From Flavobacterium endoglycinae (GTDB lineage: Bacteria; Bacteroidota; Bacteroidia; Flavobacteriales; Flavobacteriaceae), in contig NZ_CP071448.1 in NCBI RefSeq assembly GCF_017352115.1, forward strand, positions 868,001-932,000: DNA of 64,000 nucleotides, given 5' to 3'. Made by a program: the position numbers and the translations under genes. Shown here piece by piece: positions 9,204-17,352 of the stretch (positions are counted from its first letter, which is position 1; the number at the start of each line of letters is the position of its first letter). The notes under the pieces were generated by a model, which did no database searches, had not been told where the DNA came from, and saw only the letters and a program-made list of their open reading frames with translations.

Positions 9204-9929
9204 ATGAAATCAAATACTTTAAAAACAATCACCTTTTTATTTTTAGCTCTTTTTGCTGCACCTCAGCTTTTTGCTCATGCTCTTTGGATTGAAACCAAAA
9301 CCACTGGAACAAAAGGAAAAGCTCAGGAAATTTCAGTTTATTTTGGAGAATTCTCTGATAACGATATTACAAAAGCCGATAAATGGTTTTCTGATTTAAA
9401 AGATTTTACTTTGGTGGTAATTTCGCCTTCTAAAAAGGAAACCAAACTTACTTCAAAAGCTTTAGACAATAAATACCAAGCTTTCTTTACGCCAGATGAA
9501 GATGGTGTTTACACTATTGTAATGCACCATACAGTAAAAGATGTTTACGGAACAATGAAATTAGATTATAATTCAAGCGCTACAGTCGTTGTTGGAAATA
9601 AAACCGCAGGAAATGTTGCTGCAGCGAATAATAACGTAATTAGTGTTTTTTCTGAAAATGCCGATACAGCCAAAAAGAACACTGCGATTACAGTTTCTGC
9701 ATTATACAATGGTGATATTGCAAAATCTCAAAAAATAAAAGTAATTGCACCAAACGGCTGGGAGAAAGAATTATGGACAAATGATAAAGGAGAGATCACT
9801 TTTACCCCAATCTGGTCAGGAAATTATATGGTTGAGTTTGCTTACACAGAAAAATCTGCTGGAGAACACCATGGTAAAAAATACGATGAAATCTGGAAAA
9901 TGGCTACGTACCAAATTGTTGTAAAATAG
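9204..9929 (+). CDS. DUF4198 domain periplasmic protein
   Basis: 241 residues with a cleavable signal peptide ending LFA-HALW. A mature N-terminus of H-A-L-W is characteristic of DUF4198 proteins, which often accompany TonB receptors and metal-uptake genes and are related to the NikM-like metal-transport accessory domain. Histidines at the mature N-terminus, in IVMHHTVKD and in GEHHGKK could bind metal. The operator copy upstream ties the gene to the iron regulon around it. A role in periplasmic metal or siderophore handling is inferred. Terminator at 9969. Confidence 0.88.
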   Translation: MKSNTLKTITFLFLALFAAPQLFAHALWIETKTTGTKGKAQEISVYFGEFSDNDITKADKWFSDLKDFTLVVISPSKKETKLTSKALDNKYQAFFTPDEDGVYTIVMHHTVKDVYGTMKLDYNSSATVVVGNKTAGNVAAANNNVISVFSENADTAKKNTAITVSALYNGDIAKSQKIKVIAPNGWEKELWTNDKGEITFTPIWSGNYMVEFAYTEKSAGEHHGKKYDEIWKMATYQIVVK

Positions 9930-9968
9930 TTTCAAGCTATTTTTTTAGATCATACTTTACTTGCAATT

Positions 9969-9999
9969 AAACCTTGTTTCTTTTGAGCAAGGTTTTTTT
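9969..9999 (+). terminator. Rho-independent terminator after DUF4198 gene
   Basis: 8-bp perfect stem AAACCTTG/CAAGGTTT followed by a T run. Confidence 0.8.
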
Positions 10000-10124
10000 A
10001 TTTAATCTAGTTATAAATATTTTCATTTTAAAAACCCAATTCTTAAGCAAATCTTAAGAAAGAAATAATAAAGTTTTAAGCAAGAAATCGTTCTAAAAAT
10101 TCTGTTCTAAGTATTGCGTGTATA

Positions 10125-10132
10125 TATATTTG
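10125..10132 (+). promoter_or_regulatory. -7 element of receptor 3
   Basis: TATATTTG matches TAnnTTTG. No good TTG stands 19-20 bp upstream, so the -33 element is weak or replaced by an activator site. Two TTCTAA repeats lie in that region. Confidence 0.4.
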
Positions 10133-10144
10133 CAAAAATTTATT

Positions 10145-10163
10145 TTTATTAAATCTAAATAAA
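10145..10163 (+). promoter_or_regulatory. Fur-like operator, site 4
   Basis: TTTATTAAATCTAAATAAA, 17 of 19 positions identical to site 1. It ends only 4 bp before the receptor ATG, inside the transcribed leader. Confidence 0.55.
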
Positions 10164-10167
10164 TAAC

Positions 10168-12396
10168 ATGAAATATAATTTACTATTACTTTTATCTTTA
10201 TTAAGTTTTGCATCTTACAGTCAGAATTATACAAGCACAGAAGGTGGTTCTGTAAATGATACTGTTAAAAACAAAAAAGGCGAAACTTTAAACGAGGTAA
10301 TCGTTACCAAAACCAAAGAACCAAAACCTGTAACCGCTGTTCGTTCAGGCTTAAAACCAATGGACAACCCACAATCAGTACAAGTTATTGGTTCTGAAGT
10401 TATTGAACAGCAGCAGGCTATTAGATTAAGTGAAGTACTTAAAAATGCCAATGGTGTGTATGTTGGTTCTGCTCGTGGAGGCGCTCAAGAATCTTTCTTT
10501 TCAAGAGGTTATGACATGTCTGCCAACAATATGTTTAAAAACGGGTTTCGTTATAATGCAGGTTCTATTCCAGATGTTTCTGGTTTAGATAAAGTAGAAT
10601 TCCTAAAAGGAGGTTCTGCCCTATTATTTGGAAACGTAGCGCCAGGCGGAATTTTAAACTTGGTCACTAAAACACCTCAATTTAAAAGCGGAGGAGAAAT
10701 CTCAATGCAAATGGGAAGTTATTCTTACTACAAACCTGCTTTTGACTTTTATGGCGGTTTAAGCAAATCAATTGCCTTTAGAATCAATGGTTCTTACGAA
10801 AACTCTGAAAGCTTTAGAGATGTTGTCAAAAACGAACGTGTTTATGTAAATCCATCGTTACTTTTTGTGGTAAGTCAAAAAACACAAATTACAGTACAAG
10901 GAGATTATTTATCTGCTGACTGGACTCCAGATTTTGGAACGGGAATTATTGGAACAAAAATCCTTGATTTACCTCGAAATGCTTTTTACGGATCACTTTG
11001 GTCTAATGGTAATACAAAATCTGCCAGCGCATCCCTATTAGTAAATCATGATTTCAACAAAAACTGGAAACTAAATTTCAATAGTTCTTACCAAACTTAT
11101 AATAGAACTTCAAAATCTACAGCGCAATTATCTACTGTAAAAGATAATGGAGACTGGACCAGACCATTAGTTCAAAACGAAAACCTAGAACAAATTTTAG
11201 GAGATCAATTAAGCCTTCAAGGAAACTTTAATACAGGATCTGTAAAACACCAGATTTTTACAGGTTCTGATTGGGAAAATTCATTTGCAACAGCGTATAC
11301 TTTTGCTTTCACTCCAGCAAATTATGATACGATTAATCTTTTCAATTTTGATCCGTCAACGCAAAAAAATACTATTCCTGATGCCAGAACAACTCAAATT
11401 GCAAAAACAGATACTAACCGTTTTGGTGTTTATTTCCAAGATTTAATTTCCATTACAGAGAAATTCAAAGTTTTAGCAGGAATACGTTGGTCATGGCAGG
11501 AAGCCGAAGTTACCACTTATAAAGAAACTTACACTACAGCTTCTGGACAAACCGTTAAACCTGAAAATGCAGTACCTGTAGTTGGGGCAAAAAAATTAGA
11601 CAATGCATTTTCTCCAAAATTTGGATTAATCTACCAGCCAAGACAAGACGTTTCTATTTTTGGTAGTTATTCTACTTCATTTACGCCAAACACAGGAACA
11701 ACTGCAGATTTAAAACCAATTGCACCTTCAATCATTGATCAATATGAAGCTGGTATTAAAACTGACTTCTTACAAGGATTATTAAGCACAAATGTTACCG
11801 TTTATCAAATCGTAAACAGTAATCTTGCCCAGACAGCTGAATTTAAAGCTGACGGAAGTTTAAACACAGACACAAACGTAAAAGTTTTAAGCGGTGAAAC
11901 AAAAAGTAAAGGTATTGAAGTTGACGTTACTGCGAGACCAATCGAAGGGCTTAGTATTATTGCTGGTTACAGCTACAACGATATGCGTTATACTAAAACA
12001 TCTGGTTTAAACGGAAGTTTTATTGAAGGTGACCGTCTTGTTAGAACTCCTGCTAATACAGCAAACTTAAGCTTCTTTTACACAGTACAAGAAGGTTTCT
12101 TAAAAGGATTATCTGTTGGGGCAATTGGAAATTACATTGGTGATCGTTTAGGTGGCTGGAATGACCAATACAGCACAGATCTTACGAAATATCCTGACGG
12201 TATCTACCACAGAGAAATTCCAATAAAAGGATACGCAACAATCGATGCTTCGGCTGGTTATACTTGGAGAAAGTTCTCTATCTTATGTAAATTATCAAAC
12301 ATTACGAATGAACTTAATTACACCGTTCACGAAAATTATAGTGTAAACCCAATTGCACCACGTCAGGTTATGACAAGCCTGAAATATAAATTCTAA
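10168..12396 (+). CDS. TonB-dependent siderophore receptor
   Basis: 742 residues. Signal peptide ending near YSQ-NYT, a short linker, TonB-box-like NEVIVTKTK, plug domain (MDNPQSVQVIGSEVIEQQ, KVEFLKGGSALLFGN, GGILNLVTKTPQF), and a barrel ending RQVMTSLKYKF. Unlike the two upstream receptors it lacks the carboxypeptidase-like N-domain, so it belongs to a different receptor lineage, closer to classical FhuA/FpvA-type ferric-siderophore receptors. The adjacent operator copy fits iron control. The ligand is not readable. Two terminators follow in tandem. Confidence 0.93.
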   Translation: MKYNLLLLLSLLSFASYSQNYTSTEGGSVNDTVKNKKGETLNEVIVTKTKEPKPVTAVRSGLKPMDNPQSVQVIGSEVIEQQQAIRLSEVLKNANGVYVGSARGGAQESFFSRGYDMSANNMFKNGFRYNAGSIPDVSGLDKVEFLKGGSALLFGNVAPGGILNLVTKTPQFKSGGEISMQMGSYSYYKPAFDFYGGLSKSIAFRINGSYENSESFRDVVKNERVYVNPSLLFVVSQKTQITVQGDYLSADWTPDFGTGIIGTKILDLPRNAFYGSLWSNGNTKSASASLLVNHDFNKNWKLNFNSSYQTYNRTSKSTAQLSTVKDNGDWTRPLVQNENLEQILGDQLSLQGNFNTGSVKHQIFTGSDWENSFATAYTFAFTPANYDTINLFNFDPSTQKNTIPDARTTQIAKTDTNRFGVYFQDLISITEKFKVLAGIRWSWQEAEVTTYKETYTTASGQTVKPENAVPVVGAKKLDNAFSPKFGLIYQPRQDVSIFGSYSTSFTPNTGTTADLKPIAPSIIDQYEAGIKTDFLQGLLSTNVTVYQIVNSNLAQTAEFKADGSLNTDTNVKVLSGETKSKGIEVDVTARPIEGLSIIAGYSYNDMRYTKTSGLNGSFIEGDRLVRTPANTANLSFFYTVQEGFLKGLSVGAIGNYIGDRLGGWNDQYSTDLTKYPDGIYHREIPIKGYATIDASAGYTWRKFSILCKLSNITNELNYTVHENYSVNPIAPRQVMTSLKYKF

Positions 12397-12420
12397 AAAT
12401 TTGAATTAGATTTTGATTTT

Positions 12421-12470
12421 AATCCCGCGGTTTTCTTTCTTCATTTGAAAATAGAAATCCGTGGGATTTT
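12421..12470 (+). terminator. Terminator after receptor 3, first of two
   Basis: AATCCC-CGG on the left pairs with CCGTGGGATT on the right across a 20-nt loop, followed by T residues. Confidence 0.6.
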
Positions 12471-12490
12471 ATTAAAACACACAATATTTG

Positions 12491-12521
12491 AGTCTCATTT
12501 AGTTTTTAAATGAGACTTTTT
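12491..12521 (+). terminator. Terminator after receptor 3, second of two
   Basis: 11-bp perfect stem AGTCTCATTTA/TAAATGAGACT with a 5-nt loop (GTTTT) and a T run. The tandem arrangement isolates the iron island from the permease downstream. Confidence 0.75.
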
Positions 12522-12590
12522 ATTTTCTAAAAAAATACTGCAATTAATACTATTTTTGCTGAAAATTAATTCCAAATACACCAATCCAAA

Positions 12591-13910
12591 ATGACCGATT
12601 CCAAGAAGAACCAACTGAAGAAAAGTTTAGGCCTGAGTTTTAATATTGCCGTTTTAATTGGAGGAACAATTGGAGTTGGAATTTTAAGAACTCCAGGAAC
12701 CATTGCCGAAATGCTTCAAAATTACTGGTTTATTATTGCTTCATGGCTTTTTGGAGGTTTGTACATTTTACTAGGCGCCAATTCATATTCAGAATTAGCT
12801 ACTATGCTGCCAAAAGCTGGCGGATCTTACAATTACATTAAAAGAGCTTTGGGAGAATATGCCGGATTTCTTTCAGGCTGGTATGATTATATTACCAATG
12901 CGATTCCGCCTGCATTTTACTGTATCGTAATCAGCGAATACATTATTATTTTATTTCCTGCTCTTGCCAATTATTCAACGGTAATGGCGATTTCTTTATT
13001 GGCGGCGTTTGTGTTGTTACATTTAAGCGGTGTTAAAAACGGAAGTGTCATCCAGCAGATTACGAGTTTTTTAAAAGTAATTTGTTTTGTGGCTTTGGTT
13101 GTAGCTTGTTTCATGTATTCCGGTGTTCAAGTTCCTAAAATTGAAACTGACACTACTCTATTCCAAATTGGGCTTATATTTGGATTTTTTAAATCATTAC
13201 AACTCATCATTGGAACGTATAATGGCTGGAATGCAGTTTGTTTTTTTGCTGAAGAAAATGAAAATCCAAGCAAAAACATTCCGAAATCTTTATTCAGCGG
13301 AGTACTGCTTGTCGTTGCTATTTACGTTTTAGTAAACGTAGCATTTTTTCATGTACTTCCTATTGAAACTATTGCAAAATCAAATCTTGCAGCGGCCGAT
13401 GTTGCCAAGATTCTTTTCGGAGACAGTGGAGCCAAAATTGTGACAGTAATTTCAATCTTTTCGTTAATTAGTATTCTCAATGCTTTTATGATGATTCCGC
13501 CAAGAATTCTTTATGGATTAAGCCGTGACGGATTCTTCATAAAAAGCGGTACTCAGGTTAATAAAGGTGGAACACCAATCACCGCGCTTTTGGTTTCTTC
13601 ATTTTTCAGTCTGTTTTTAATCTGCATTGGTTCTTTTGAGGTATTGTTTTCATTCGCTGCATTTATCTCGATTATTGTTTGGGGGCTGGCTTATTTTTCA
13701 CTTTTAAAACTAAGAGCACAAGAACCAGATCTACCAAGACCTTATCGCTCTTTTTGGTATCCGTGGACGACTATAATTGCCATTATTGCATCAATTGGAT
13801 TACTAGCAGGATTTATTTACAGCGATCCTAAAAGCTTTATAATTATCGTTGGGATTACGATTATTTCTTATCCTTTATTTTTGGTTTTAAGCAAAAATAA
13901 AAAAGTGTAA
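12591..13910 (+). CDS. APC family amino acid permease
   Basis: 439 residues with about 12 hydrophobic segments. The first helix carries GGTIGVGILRTPG, the unwound substrate-binding segment (G-[ST]-I-G-x-G-I) of the amino acid-polyamine-organocation superfamily. The sequence AGGSYNYIKRALGEYAGFLSGWYDY following helix 2 is also typical (motif shown here in two parts: AGGSYNYIKRALGEYAG, then FLSGWYDY). A TATTTTTG -7 candidate lies at 12551-12558. The gene stands alone between two terminators. The amino acid transported cannot be predicted from the sequence. Confidence 0.9.
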   Translation: MTDSKKNQLKKSLGLSFNIAVLIGGTIGVGILRTPGTIAEMLQNYWFIIASWLFGGLYILLGANSYSELATMLPKAGGSYNYIKRALGEYAGFLSGWYDYITNAIPPAFYCIVISEYIIILFPALANYSTVMAISLLAAFVLLHLSGVKNGSVIQQITSFLKVICFVALVVACFMYSGVQVPKIETDTTLFQIGLIFGFFKSLQLIIGTYNGWNAVCFFAEENENPSKNIPKSLFSGVLLVVAIYVLVNVAFFHVLPIETIAKSNLAAADVAKILFGDSGAKIVTVISIFSLISILNAFMMIPPRILYGLSRDGFFIKSGTQVNKGGTPITALLVSSFFSLFLICIGSFEVLFSFAAFISIIVWGLAYFSLLKLRAQEPDLPRPYRSFWYPWTTIIAIIASIGLLAGFIYSDPKSFIIIVGITIISYPLFLVLSKNKKV

Positions 13911-13960
13911 GACTGATAAATCTTCTTCTGAAAAAATAAATCTACATCGAATAGATTACG

Positions 13961-13990
13961 AAAAACGTCTCAATACTTGAGGCGTTTTTT
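13961..13990 (+). terminator. Rho-independent terminator after APC permease
   Basis: 13-bp stem AAAAACGTCTCAA/TTGAGGCGTTTTT (one G-T pair) with a TAC loop and T run. Confidence 0.85.
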
Positions 13991-14211
13991 GTTGCTGAAT
14001 CATTCACTTTACACTTTTACAGCCTACAAAAAAACGCTTTTTTAAAACAAATTTTAAACAATTAAAAATCAGGTATTTATACGCTATTCCACTTCGACAA
14101 TTTTAAGGAGATTTGTTTTAATTAAAGTAATTTCATACAAAATAAGATATTTATGTAAGAAAGTAAGTTTAATTATATTTTAAAAGATATTTCTTATAAA
14201 TAAATATAATT

Positions 14212-14292
14212 ATGGAAACAATAAAAAGAATTATAAAGGACAGAAGCCCACCTTTATATCATAAAAGAAACCTTAAAAAAATACCCATTTAA
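14212..14292 (+). CDS. Possible 26-residue leader peptide
   Basis: ATG at 14212 to TAA at 14290-14292 encodes METIKRIIKDRSPPLYHKRN plus LKKIPI: basic, with no signal peptide. It ends 12 bp before the protease start. It has no Shine-Dalgarno site, but few genes here do. It could be a chance frame in AT-rich DNA. Confidence 0.2.
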   Translation: METIKRIIKDRSPPLYHKRNLKKIPI

Positions 14293-14304
14293 ATCTTAAA
14301 TCAT

Positions 14305-17220
14305 ATGAAAAAATTATACCTAATTATTCTATTTTGCGGTTATGGGATTACCTACGCCCAAACTCAAAATGACATTGAGATTATTAAATCTGAAACAGCT
14401 GTATCAGAACTACAGTCATTAAGTAAGCAATACAAAGCTGAATTTGACCGAAAAAAAGAAAGAGCCATAAGTCTGGCCAGAACCAACGGCTGGAGCATTA
14501 CCATTATCAACAAAGACGGCACATTAAGCGAGTTGGTTGATGTAACGCCAGACGAAAAATCACCTGTGTATTTTACACCTGAAAATGCAGACGCTGCAAA
14601 ATCTACTCGTACCAATTATTTAAATTCCGGCGGTGGTCTGGGGCTAAACCTCAATGGACAAAACATGACGGCTTATGTTTGGGATGGGGGTGCGACGCTG
14701 CCAACACATAACGAGTTTACTGGGAGAGTTTCTATTTTAGATGGTGTTACCACTATTAGCCCAAGTAGTAACAACAGCCAGCACGCTAATCATGTGACCG
14801 GTACTATCGTTGCCGCAGGTGTAATAGCACAGGCCAAAGGAATGGCTTATCAGGCAACAGCCAAAACCAACGATTGGAATAGTGATTTATCTGAAGCTTC
14901 ATCTGCAGCTGCCAACGGGATGTTGATTTCTAATCATTCATACGGCTGGGCAACAAGAAGTTCTCCAGGAGGACCTGTATTGATTTCTCCTTGGCAGTTT
15001 GGGGCATATCAAACTATTGCCAGAGACTGGGACAATTTAATGTTTAATGCCCCTTATTACTTAATGGTTAAAGCGGCAGGAAATGATGGCAATGATAATA
15101 CTGCCAATACAAGTCCAATAGGTGGTCTTGCGAGTTATGATAAACTTACAGGAGTGGCTACCAGTAAAAATAATCTGGTGATTGCCAATGCAAACGATGC
15201 TGTAATAAACAGTTCTGGAGCGCTAACCAGTGTAACAATCAATAGTTCGAGCAGTCAGGGACCAACTGACGATTTAAGAATAAAACCAGATCTTACTGGA
15301 AACGGAACTTCTCTTTATTCTAGCGCTACACTTACAAATCCAATAACGCCTTTAGCGAATAATAGTTACGGAAACGCAACAGGAACTTCAATGGCTTCTC
15401 CAAACGTAACAGGAACATTGCTTTTATTGCAGCAGCATTATAAAAACAAAACGGGAGGATTTATGCGCGCTGCCACTTTAAAAGGATTAGCACTGCATAC
15501 CGCAGACGACGCCGGTACTCCTGGCCCTGACGCTATATTTGGATGGGGACTGCTGAATGCTAAATTCGCAGCCGAAACGATTACCAAAAAAGGAACATTA
15601 GCCATTATTGACGAAAACACTTTAAACAACGGAAGTTCGTACAGTTTCAGTGTCACTTCTGATGGTGTAAATCCGTTGATTGCTTCTATTTCATGGACAG
15701 ATCCTGCTGGCGTAGCATATTCTGGAAGCACTCCAAATATTGCAACTGCCAAACTTGTAAATGATCTTGATATACGTGTTACAAATTCGTCAGGAACCGT
15801 TTTCCCATATAGATTAGTCACTGCCACTACCAATAATACAGGCGACAATACAAAAGATCCATATGAAAAAATTATCATCAACGGGGCTTCAGGAAATTAT
15901 ACTATAAATATTTCCCACAAAGGAACTTTGGTTAACAACCTGCAAAAATATTCTGTAATTGTTACCGGAATTACAGCTCCTCTAACCGATCTTTACATAA
16001 AAGACCGTCCTTTTGATACTGGAATCGAACCAAATCCAGATTCAGGACCTATGTGGATTAGCGATGATATCTGGGTAAGACAAAATCCAGATGCCGGACT
16101 TACTCACGAAAACCCTGAATACAAAGTAAGTTCTCCAAATGCCGTTTACATACGCGTTTACAATAAAGGAACTGCGCCAAATTCAGCAGCAAAAGTTAAA
16201 TTGTATTTTGCGAAAGCATCTACTGGATTAACTTGGCCAACAAACTTCGTAAACTTCAGCGTAGGATCTGTATTGCATGGTGATTATATTGGAGAAGCTT
16301 ACATTCCGGCAATTCCGGCAGGAAACAGCGCCATTGTAATGATTCCGTGGTATCCGCCAAACCCAGCAGATTTTACATACGATCAGCATCATTTTTGTTT
16401 AACTGCCAGAATTGAAGCTTTAGGCGATCCTATGTTCAATGAAGTAAACAATATTGGAATTGGTGCCAATGCAAAAAACAATAATAATATTGCGTGGAAG
16501 AACCTCAGCGTTTACAACTTAAATACGACTGATGTTGTTTTACCAACTGCGGTTTTCATAAGAGGAATACGATCAAAAGCAGTCAATATTAAATTCTTAG
16601 ATAGAGGTTACAATGAGGAACTTAAAAATAATTTCTTTGAATTAGGAGGAACAATCGAAGCTACTCTTGATGAAAAATTATTTGAAAGAGCGCAAGCAAA
16701 TGGAAGTTTAAGAAGCGTAAAAATTATCGATAAAAACAAAATCCTTATTACTTCGAGAGAAGCTGCAATTACTAATTTACCTATCGACAACGGCGAAACT
16801 TTTGGAATCACTTTTGATTTCAGGGTAGCTAAAGATTTCCCTGCTGAAGAACAAATTATTTTAGACGTAGTTCAAGAAGACCTGAAAGGCGAATTAGAAG
16901 GCGGCGAACGTTTTGCTCTTGTAAAAGCTGGAAAACCTCAACGCAGCACTGGAGATATCACGCTGAAAGAAGCAGAACAATCAAGAGTATTTACGATTTA
17001 TCCTAACCCTACAAATGGCGTTTTCAAAATAAACATCAATAATGAGGAAAAAGGAACTTTAAAAATATCGAGTATCTATAACGGAACTGTTTTTGAAGAA
17101 AAAACCAACAAACAGAAAGAATTTAATGTCAATATTGCCAAACATCAGGCAGGTATTTACATTGTACAATTCTTCTCTGAAAATGGAACTGTAACGGCTA
17201 GAAAAATAATTAAAAACTAA
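14305..17220 (+). CDS. Secreted S8 (subtilisin-like) serine protease with T9SS type A sorting domain
   Basis: 971 residues. Signal peptide ending YAQ-TQN; a short propeptide-like region to about residue 110; a peptidase S8 domain with catalytic Asp127 (YVWDGG), His160 (QHANHVTGT), oxyanion Asn260 (KAAGNDG) and Ser362 (GTSMASP), all present. A P-domain-like beta region follows (about 425-555), then CARDB-like repeats and, from about residue 895, YPNPTNGVF ending ARKIIKN, the type A C-terminal signal for the type IX secretion system. It should be exported and released or surface-attached as an active protease. A terminator shared with valS follows. Confidence 0.92.
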   Translation: MKKLYLIILFCGYGITYAQTQNDIEIIKSETAVSELQSLSKQYKAEFDRKKERAISLARTNGWSITIINKDGTLSELVDVTPDEKSPVYFTPENADAAKSTRTNYLNSGGGLGLNLNGQNMTAYVWDGGATLPTHNEFTGRVSILDGVTTISPSSNNSQHANHVTGTIVAAGVIAQAKGMAYQATAKTNDWNSDLSEASSAAANGMLISNHSYGWATRSSPGGPVLISPWQFGAYQTIARDWDNLMFNAPYYLMVKAAGNDGNDNTANTSPIGGLASYDKLTGVATSKNNLVIANANDAVINSSGALTSVTINSSSSQGPTDDLRIKPDLTGNGTSLYSSATLTNPITPLANNSYGNATGTSMASPNVTGTLLLLQQHYKNKTGGFMRAATLKGLALHTADDAGTPGPDAIFGWGLLNAKFAAETITKKGTLAIIDENTLNNGSSYSFSVTSDGVNPLIASISWTDPAGVAYSGSTPNIATAKLVNDLDIRVTNSSGTVFPYRLVTATTNNTGDNTKDPYEKIIINGASGNYTINISHKGTLVNNLQKYSVIVTGITAPLTDLYIKDRPFDTGIEPNPDSGPMWISDDIWVRQNPDAGLTHENPEYKVSSPNAVYIRVYNKGTAPNSAAKVKLYFAKASTGLTWPTNFVNFSVGSVLHGDYIGEAYIPAIPAGNSAIVMIPWYPPNPADFTYDQHHFCLTARIEALGDPMFNEVNNIGIGANAKNNNNIAWKNLSVYNLNTTDVVLPTAVFIRGIRSKAVNIKFLDRGYNEELKNNFFELGGTIEATLDEKLFERAQANGSLRSVKIIDKNKILITSREAAITNLPIDNGETFGITFDFRVAKDFPAEEQIILDVVQEDLKGELEGGERFALVKAGKPQRSTGDITLKEAEQSRVFTIYPNPTNGVFKININNEEKGTLKISSIYNGTVFEEKTNKQKEFNVNIAKHQAGIYIVQFFSENGTVTARKIIKN

Positions 17221-17297
17221 TTTCAGTGTTACCATTCTTTCATTTGAATCTGTAGAAAATATCTTTTTTGCCCTGCATTCAAATGGTTATTGAAAAG

Positions 17298-17331
17298 AAA
17301 ATCCCAATACTAAAATAAGTATTGGGATTTT
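17298..17331. terminator. Bidirectional terminator between S8 protease and valS
   Basis: Perfect 11-bp stem ATCCCAATACT/AGTATTGGGAT, flanked by A on the left and T on the right, so it can stop transcription from both convergent genes. Confidence 0.85.
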
Positions 17332-17352
17332 CTATATTTAGAAAACAAGTTC

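Larger units (their letters stand above)
13911..14304. other. Intergenic region before the S8 protease
   Basis: 394 bp. It holds the terminator at 13961-13990, a very AT-rich stretch with no clear TAnnTTTG box, and a 26-codon open frame at 14212-14292 described separately. No other structure seen. Confidence 0.6.

Noticed and set aside
15438..15881. Open frame of 147 codons on the minus strand within the S8 protease
   Set aside because: Antisense to the catalytic domain; no signal and no recognisable motif.
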